A stretch of DNA of 35,385 nt from Hyphococcus sp. (GTDB lineage Bacteria > Pseudomonadota > Alphaproteobacteria > Caulobacterales > Parvularculaceae): NCBI GenBank assembly GCA_021776415.1, contig JAJFFY010000099.1, forward strand, positions 1 through 35,385. Reading direction: 5' to 3'. Shown in pieces: positions 32,360 to 35,385 of the stretch. The notes under the pieces are model-generated. The model was not told the DNA's origin and searched no databases. It was given only the letters and a program-made list of their open reading frames with translations. How positions within the stretch are numbered: position 1 is the stretch's first letter; every line of letters starts with the position of its first letter. The position numbers and the translations under genes were made by a program.

Positions 32360-32716
32360 TCAAAGGCCGGGCGGTTCGTCAAGCGCCGCAGGTGGTTTCG
32401 GCAAATTGTCAGCCCCTCTTTCCGTCCAGGCCCAGTCGCCGAGGCGCCAGATTTGCCACCATGGGCCGCCTGGGTCTTTTGGGACCGGGTCGATGCCGTG
32501 GCTGCCGAGCGGGTGGCAGCGCGACAGCCGCGAGAATGTGAGCCAGAAGGCGCGCCATGGCGGGTGGCGGCCAAACGCCTCGGCGGCGTAATCGGAACAG
32601 CTCGGATAATGCCGGCAGCGCGCACCGAGGAAGTATAACACCGGCGAGAGCGTGCGCTTATAGAGCCACAGCGAGCTGAGGGCGGTGCGTTTAAGAAGTT
32701 TTCCGAGAACCGTCAC
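32360..32716 (-). CDS. yidD: Membrane protein insertion efficiency factor YidD
   Basis: A 118-residue protein of the YidD family, which assists YidC-dependent insertion of inner-membrane proteins. The amphipathic N-terminus (LLKRTALSSLWLYKRTLSP) associates with the membrane. The cysteine-containing signature CRHYPSCSDYA (about 34-44), then AFWLTFSRLSRCHPLGSHGIDPVP, is diagnostic. The C-terminal extension beyond about residue 80 is longer than in E. coli but common in alphaproteobacteria. Start is GTG at 32714-32716. Here it is away from its classic rpmH-rnpA-yidC setting and lies between thrS and the M23-type gene. Confidence 0.95.
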   Translation of the reverse strand: MTVLGKLLKRTALSSLWLYKRTLSPVLYFLGARCRHYPSCSDYAAEAFGRHPPWRAFWLTFSRLSRCHPLGSHGIDPVPKDPGGPWWQIWRLGDWAWTERGADNLPKPPAALDEPPGL

Positions 32717-32756
32717 GTCTGTTTTTCATTTTAGTTTGTATACTGACGGCTAATTC

Positions 32757-33650
32757 TTACGGCCATTGCGGCTCGGTGCATTTGGTGATGTCCGCCGGCG
32801 GCGCGACCGGGTCTATCTGATCCGGATTGTCGGCGACCAGATCCATATAGGCTTCCACCAGGCTTGAATAGGGCGGCAACGGCCCGGTGCGCATGGCGCC
32901 GTCGATTTCCGCCGAGCCGTGAATTTCAAAATGCAGGTGCACGGTGGTTGCGCGCGAGGTCGAGGAGAGGCGGTCGGAAACTCGCGCGATCCGCTGGCCT
33001 TTGCTCACCGGCGCGCCAACCTCCACCCAGCCCGGCAATGGTTTTTGTATATGCAGGTGCTTGTAAATATAGCCGCTCTCGGCGCCGAAGACATTAACCG
33101 AGATCGATCCGACCCAGCTGATATGGCCGTCTTCCGGGGCGACGAGCCAGTGCACGGCGTTCTCACAAGTAGCGGGCCTTAAATCCTGTCCGTTATGTCC
33201 AAGCCCGCCATCGCATAGCTCGTTTGTGTGCTTGGCGGGGTTGGTGCGGGCCTCGCAAAAATTATCGCGCCACGCATAGTCGAAATTCGCCGCATCATTT
33301 TCCGACCCGCCCGGCGCCGGCCAGGCGCCGCCGCCATAACCGCCGCCGCCCTGGCCAAAAATCTGCGAGTTGGCGAAGGCCGGACCTTCTTCAAACGGAA
33401 ATTGCATAAATGGCGAGACCACGCTGCCGTCAGTGACGCCGGTGGAGCCATGGGTCGTCGATGAGCCGGCAAGAAGATCACCCGGCGGGTTTTGCCAGTC
33501 TGCGGGCAAAGCCGGATCGACCACAACAGGGTCGGGATCAGGATCGGGATCGGGCGTCACGCTCGTATCATCGGTGCAGGCGGCAAGCAGCAACGCCATC
33601 ACCGCGACGCCAATCCATTTTTTATCAAAGCGGGCAAGAAGCTGGCTCAT
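32757..33650 (-). CDS. M23-type metallopeptidase lipoprotein
   Basis: A 297-residue lipoprotein: signal sequence and lipobox LLAAC with C25 as the lipidated residue, then a (Asp-Pro)n linker at about 33-41. The C-terminal half has the peptidase M23 zinc pattern: H152-xxx-D156 (GHNGQDL), H198/H200 (KHLH), and H238-x-H240 (VHLHFEIHG). M23 enzymes cleave peptidoglycan cross-bridges; some are inactive activators, but here the ligands appear present. Cysteines C132, C146, C162 and C293 may be disulfide-bonded. It would sit in the envelope facing the periplasm. Its ATG overlaps the upstream stop by four bases (33647-33650), so the pair is translationally coupled. Confidence 0.85.
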   Translation of the reverse strand: MSQLLARFDKKWIGVAVMALLLAACTDDTSVTPDPDPDPDPVVVDPALPADWQNPPGDLLAGSSTTHGSTGVTDGSVVSPFMQFPFEEGPAFANSQIFGQGGGGYGGGAWPAPGGSENDAANFDYAWRDNFCEARTNPAKHTNELCDGGLGHNGQDLRPATCENAVHWLVAPEDGHISWVGSISVNVFGAESGYIYKHLHIQKPLPGWVEVGAPVSKGQRIARVSDRLSSTSRATTVHLHFEIHGSAEIDGAMRTGPLPPYSSLVEAYMDLVADNPDQIDPVAPPADITKCTEPQWP

Positions 33651-34939
33651 GGCCGCGCCCTCCCGGCGTCGCCTACCACCACCACCAGATCGCCGGCAAT
33701 CATCGCCAGCGCATCGCGATCATGACAGGCGGGATCGGCGGTGACGCTTTCGTCGGCGCAATGCCGGGTCAGCGCGTAAGCCGCACCATACACCGAAAAA
33801 CTCGCGGTCAGCGCCTGTTCGGTTCCTGTGAGCGTCACCGCATCGTTGGCGCCGGGGGCGTCGCTGTTCTTTGCAATCACCGTCAGCAGCCGCGAGCCAT
33901 AAAGGCTGTAGGCAACGCCGCCGATTTTGAAATACGCATTATAGCTGTCGCGATTGCCGACAATGATGGTTGTGCCGGGCTCGGCTGATGCGGGCAATAG
34001 CAAAGGCAGCTCAGCCGCGTCGACAAAACGCTCGCCGCGATAGGGGCTCGCCGCCAGCGCCATTTCTTGTTGTGTATTAAGCGCCGCCTCAACCGCGTCC
34101 CAGTCGATGACCGTGCGCTTTCGCACCGCCGCCGGATAGACCCGCAGCGCGGCTTGGGCGGCGCCGATCTCCTTGGACTGAACCACCGTCGCATCACGCG
34201 CGCGCGGCGGGCCTTTTTGTTCGGCAATCGCCGCCGCGACCGGTGAGACCGTGTTGTCTGGCGCATATTGCAATGTGAGATCGTCGATTAAAAACCGCAC
34301 CGGTTGATTGTTTTGCGCAGCCCGGCGCAGCAACACCGTCACCCGTGAAAGCTGCGCGCGGCCACTTTCCAGCGTTGCGCTTGTGGGCCATGTGAAGGCG
34401 TCCTGGGACCAGCTGAAGCGGACATCTGTTTGCGCGCGCTGCGCGCCGCTGGCGTCAAACCCGCGCAGCTCAGCGACAAAACTCTCGCCCTCGGCCGCTC
34501 CGGTCGGGTTGATCCGCATCGTGACCATAGACACGGGCTTTGAAAAATCCATCACCATGGCCGGGCCGCCGGAACGCACATCATGGGCCGCCACACGCCG
34601 CCCGCTCGCGGCTTGCGGGTAAGAACACAACGAGGCGTTCACATCATCAAAGACGCGGGCGCAGAAATGAACGCTGGCGCCGCGCCCGAACCGCACGCCG
34701 TGCGAGGCCGCATATTGATCGCTCAGCTCAATGCCGGCGCCAAGCTTGGGGCCTTGGACATTTTCAAAATCGATAACGCCCGGCTCCTGGGCCGGCTGCG
34801 CCGTACTTAATGTGACGGCGCGATTGGTTGCTGGAATGGATGCGGTCGTCGTCTGCGCCGCAGCCGCCGCCATGACGACGGCCGGCGACAGCAACGCCGC
34901 CACGCTCAAAACCAGCTGTTTGGTCCTAAACTGTCCCAC
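33647..34939 (-). CDS. Large exported protein of unknown function
   Basis: A 430-residue protein with a signal peptide (hydrophobic about 8-28, cleavage in AAAAAQ). The first domain (about 54-235) starts VIDFENVQGPKLG, then LSDQYAASHGVRFG, and ends FLIDDLTLQY. This is the layout of secreted beta-sandwich, carbohydrate-binding-like domains, by analogy with anchored extracellular proteins. The second half (about 275-430) has an NRDSYNAYFKIGG segment, then a beta-rich part with two cysteines (HCADE, ACHDR). I do not recognise the whole. Start is GTG 34937-34939 with GGGG upstream. It overlaps the M23-type lipoprotein by four bases, suggesting a joint envelope role (inference). Confidence 0.75.
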   Translation of the reverse strand: MGQFRTKQLVLSVAALLSPAVVMAAAAAQTTTASIPATNRAVTLSTAQPAQEPGVIDFENVQGPKLGAGIELSDQYAASHGVRFGRGASVHFCARVFDDVNASLCSYPQAASGRRVAAHDVRSGGPAMVMDFSKPVSMVTMRINPTGAAEGESFVAELRGFDASGAQRAQTDVRFSWSQDAFTWPTSATLESGRAQLSRVTVLLRRAAQNNQPVRFLIDDLTLQYAPDNTVSPVAAAIAEQKGPPRARDATVVQSKEIGAAQAALRVYPAAVRKRTVIDWDAVEAALNTQQEMALAASPYRGERFVDAAELPLLLPASAEPGTTIIVGNRDSYNAYFKIGGVAYSLYGSRLLTVIAKNSDAPGANDAVTLTGTEQALTASFSVYGAAYALTRHCADESVTADPACHDRDALAMIAGDLVVVVGDAGRARP

Positions 34940-35114
34940 ATTCTCACCCCTTGGATCTAACGTAATTCATGGAACACCGGGCGGCAAGGCGCGGCCTTGC
35001 GGCTATGGCCGCAAACGCCCCTAAAAAGGGCTTTCTCGGTATATGTGAGCCCAATAACCACGGGGCCTGTAGCCTTATCTGGTCCAACATTTTCACCCGC
35101 TATCGCCGCTGGCG

Positions 35115-35159
35115 CCGCTGGTCGTCGGGCCGCTTGTCGCCGGACCGCTTGTCGCCGGA
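35115..35159. repeat. 15-base tandem repeat, three copies
   Basis: CCGCTTGTCGCCGGA is repeated exactly at 35130-35144 and 35145-35159, preceded by a degenerate copy at 35115-35129. The copies are directly adjacent. On the minus strand they would encode a pentapeptide repeat (RRQAV/RRQAA-like). Confidence 0.7.
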
Positions 35160-35276
35160 ATGTCTGCACCTGCCGCATTTGACTGCACTCCTTACTCAAT
35201 TTCAGATCTCGAAATCCTGTCCACAAGCACTATACGCCCGCCCAAATCCGTGAGGATAACTTTGGCGATTATATAC

Positions 35277-35305
35277 TTGAATGAACACGGCCTACAACCT
35301 ATATT
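35277..35305 (+). promoter_or_regulatory. Promoter of the edge transposase-like gene
   Basis: TTGAAT (35277-35282) and TATATT (35300-35305) are separated by exactly 17 bases and stand about 20 bases before the ATG, with AGGAGA as ribosome-binding site between. This is the best sigma70-like promoter in the window. Confidence 0.6.
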
Positions 35306-35325
35306 AGAAACATAGGAGAAAGACC

Positions 35326-35385
35326 ATGACCGTGAATCTCAAAAACCCCATCTACAAAGACGAAACCAAAGCCCGCGAGCATCTT
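35326..35385 (+). CDS. Partial transposase, probable IS1595 family (5' end)
   Basis: Only the first 20 codons are in the window; the gene runs off the right edge. The peptide begins MTVNLKNPIYKDETKAREHL, matching the N-terminus I know from IS1595-family transposases, which open with a NL-NPIF-D-AREHLE pattern before a zinc ribbon. The DDE-type catalytic part would lie outside. The Shine-Dalgarno AGGAGA is well spaced, and a strong promoter precedes it. An unrelated chromosomal gene is possible given so few residues. Confidence 0.6.
   Translation, partial: MTVNLKNPIYKDETKAREHL

Larger units (their letters stand above)
34940..35325. other. Right-edge intergenic region with hairpins and a short tandem repeat
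   Basis: No gene is supported. It holds a perfect hairpin TTGCGGC-TATG-GCCGCAA (34997-35014), a second small stem GCCC/GGGC followed by TTTCT on the plus strand (35017-35035), and a 15-base tandem repeat (35115-35159). A minus-strand frame at 34957-35226 encodes an Arg/Ala/Gln-rich peptide that merely reflects the repeat. The right part contains the promoter of the transposase gene. An end of the insertion sequence should lie here, but I cannot identify the terminal repeat with only one end visible. Confidence 0.4.

Noticed and set aside
34957-35226. An 89-codon minus-strand frame
   Set aside because: Its repetitive Arg-Gln-Ala part comes from the 15-base tandem repeat and there is no credible start signal.
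1-35385. CRISPR arrays, phage genes, restriction or toxin-antitoxin systems
   Set aside because: No regularly spaced repeats and no recognisable proteins of these kinds were seen on either strand.

Overview
The window looks like a chromosomal segment of an alphaproteobacterium with moderately high GC. The lineage call is inference from gene content. The supporting genes are a class I (archaeal-type) lysyl-tRNA synthetase, a hisC-tyrA pair, phaB-phaA divergent from phaR, a DUF4908-like secreted protein, and intergenic repeats resembling the rhizobial RIME type (CTAGAGC / GGAAATGCTCT). Caulobacterales, Parvularculales or Rhizobiales-like orders are plausible; the genus cannot be fixed from sequence alone. 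Nearly all of the window is ordinary housekeeping DNA. No phage, CRISPR array, rRNA or toxin-antitoxin pair is evident. The only mobile-element trace is the first 20 codons of a probable IS1595-type transposase at the right edge.

Layout. 1-389: no confident gene. 390-4175: minus-strand genes for a DUF938 methyltransferase, a radical SAM protein with a cysteine-rich tail, an exported SYLF lipid-binding-type protein and glyoxalase II (gloB), with a plus-strand tRNA-Gly(CCC) between the last two. 4265-7093: plus-strand operon of a SAM methyltransferase, hisC and tyrA with overlapping genes. 7131-12807: minus-strand stress operon prkA-yeaH-(small membrane protein)-spoVR, preceded by an uncharacterised reading frame. 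13086-14735: a small membrane protein, an AhpD-like protein and a DUF6629-type membrane protein. 14745-18491: lysK, a GT4 glycosyltransferase and a MarC-family membrane protein. 18488-19876: two exported proteins of unknown function. 20025-22848: the polyhydroxyalkanoate module (phaB and phaA on minus, regulator phaR on plus). 22968-25516: a PAS-GGDEF-EAL protein with a degenerate GGDEF motif and a four-helix membrane protein. 25605-30336: an envelope glycan block with two GT2 enzymes, a GT39/ArnT-like enzyme and an O-antigen ligase-like protein. 30344-34939: thrS, yidD, an M23-type lipoprotein and a large exported protein. 35326 to the end: the transposase start.

How the genes work together. 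PhaA and PhaB make (R)-3-hydroxybutyryl-CoA for storage polymer, and PhaR next door probably represses the locus through a TTGC-N3-GCAA palindrome in its own leader. HisC and TyrA serve histidine and tyrosine synthesis. PrkA, YeaH and SpoVR form the widely conserved kinase / von Willebrand / SpoVR stress module; here a small integral membrane protein is inserted with overlapping start and stop codons on both sides, the most distinctive arrangement in the window. The run from the exported protein at 34939 down to the GT2 gene ending at 28046 has short gaps or overlaps throughout, so translation (thrS), membrane insertion (yidD), peptidoglycan/envelope and surface glycan genes may share transcripts. 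No obviously new defence or biosynthetic system is visible. The best leads are the small membrane protein in the prkA operon, the orphan Cys-rich radical SAM enzyme and the overlapping exported protein / M23 lipoprotein pair.
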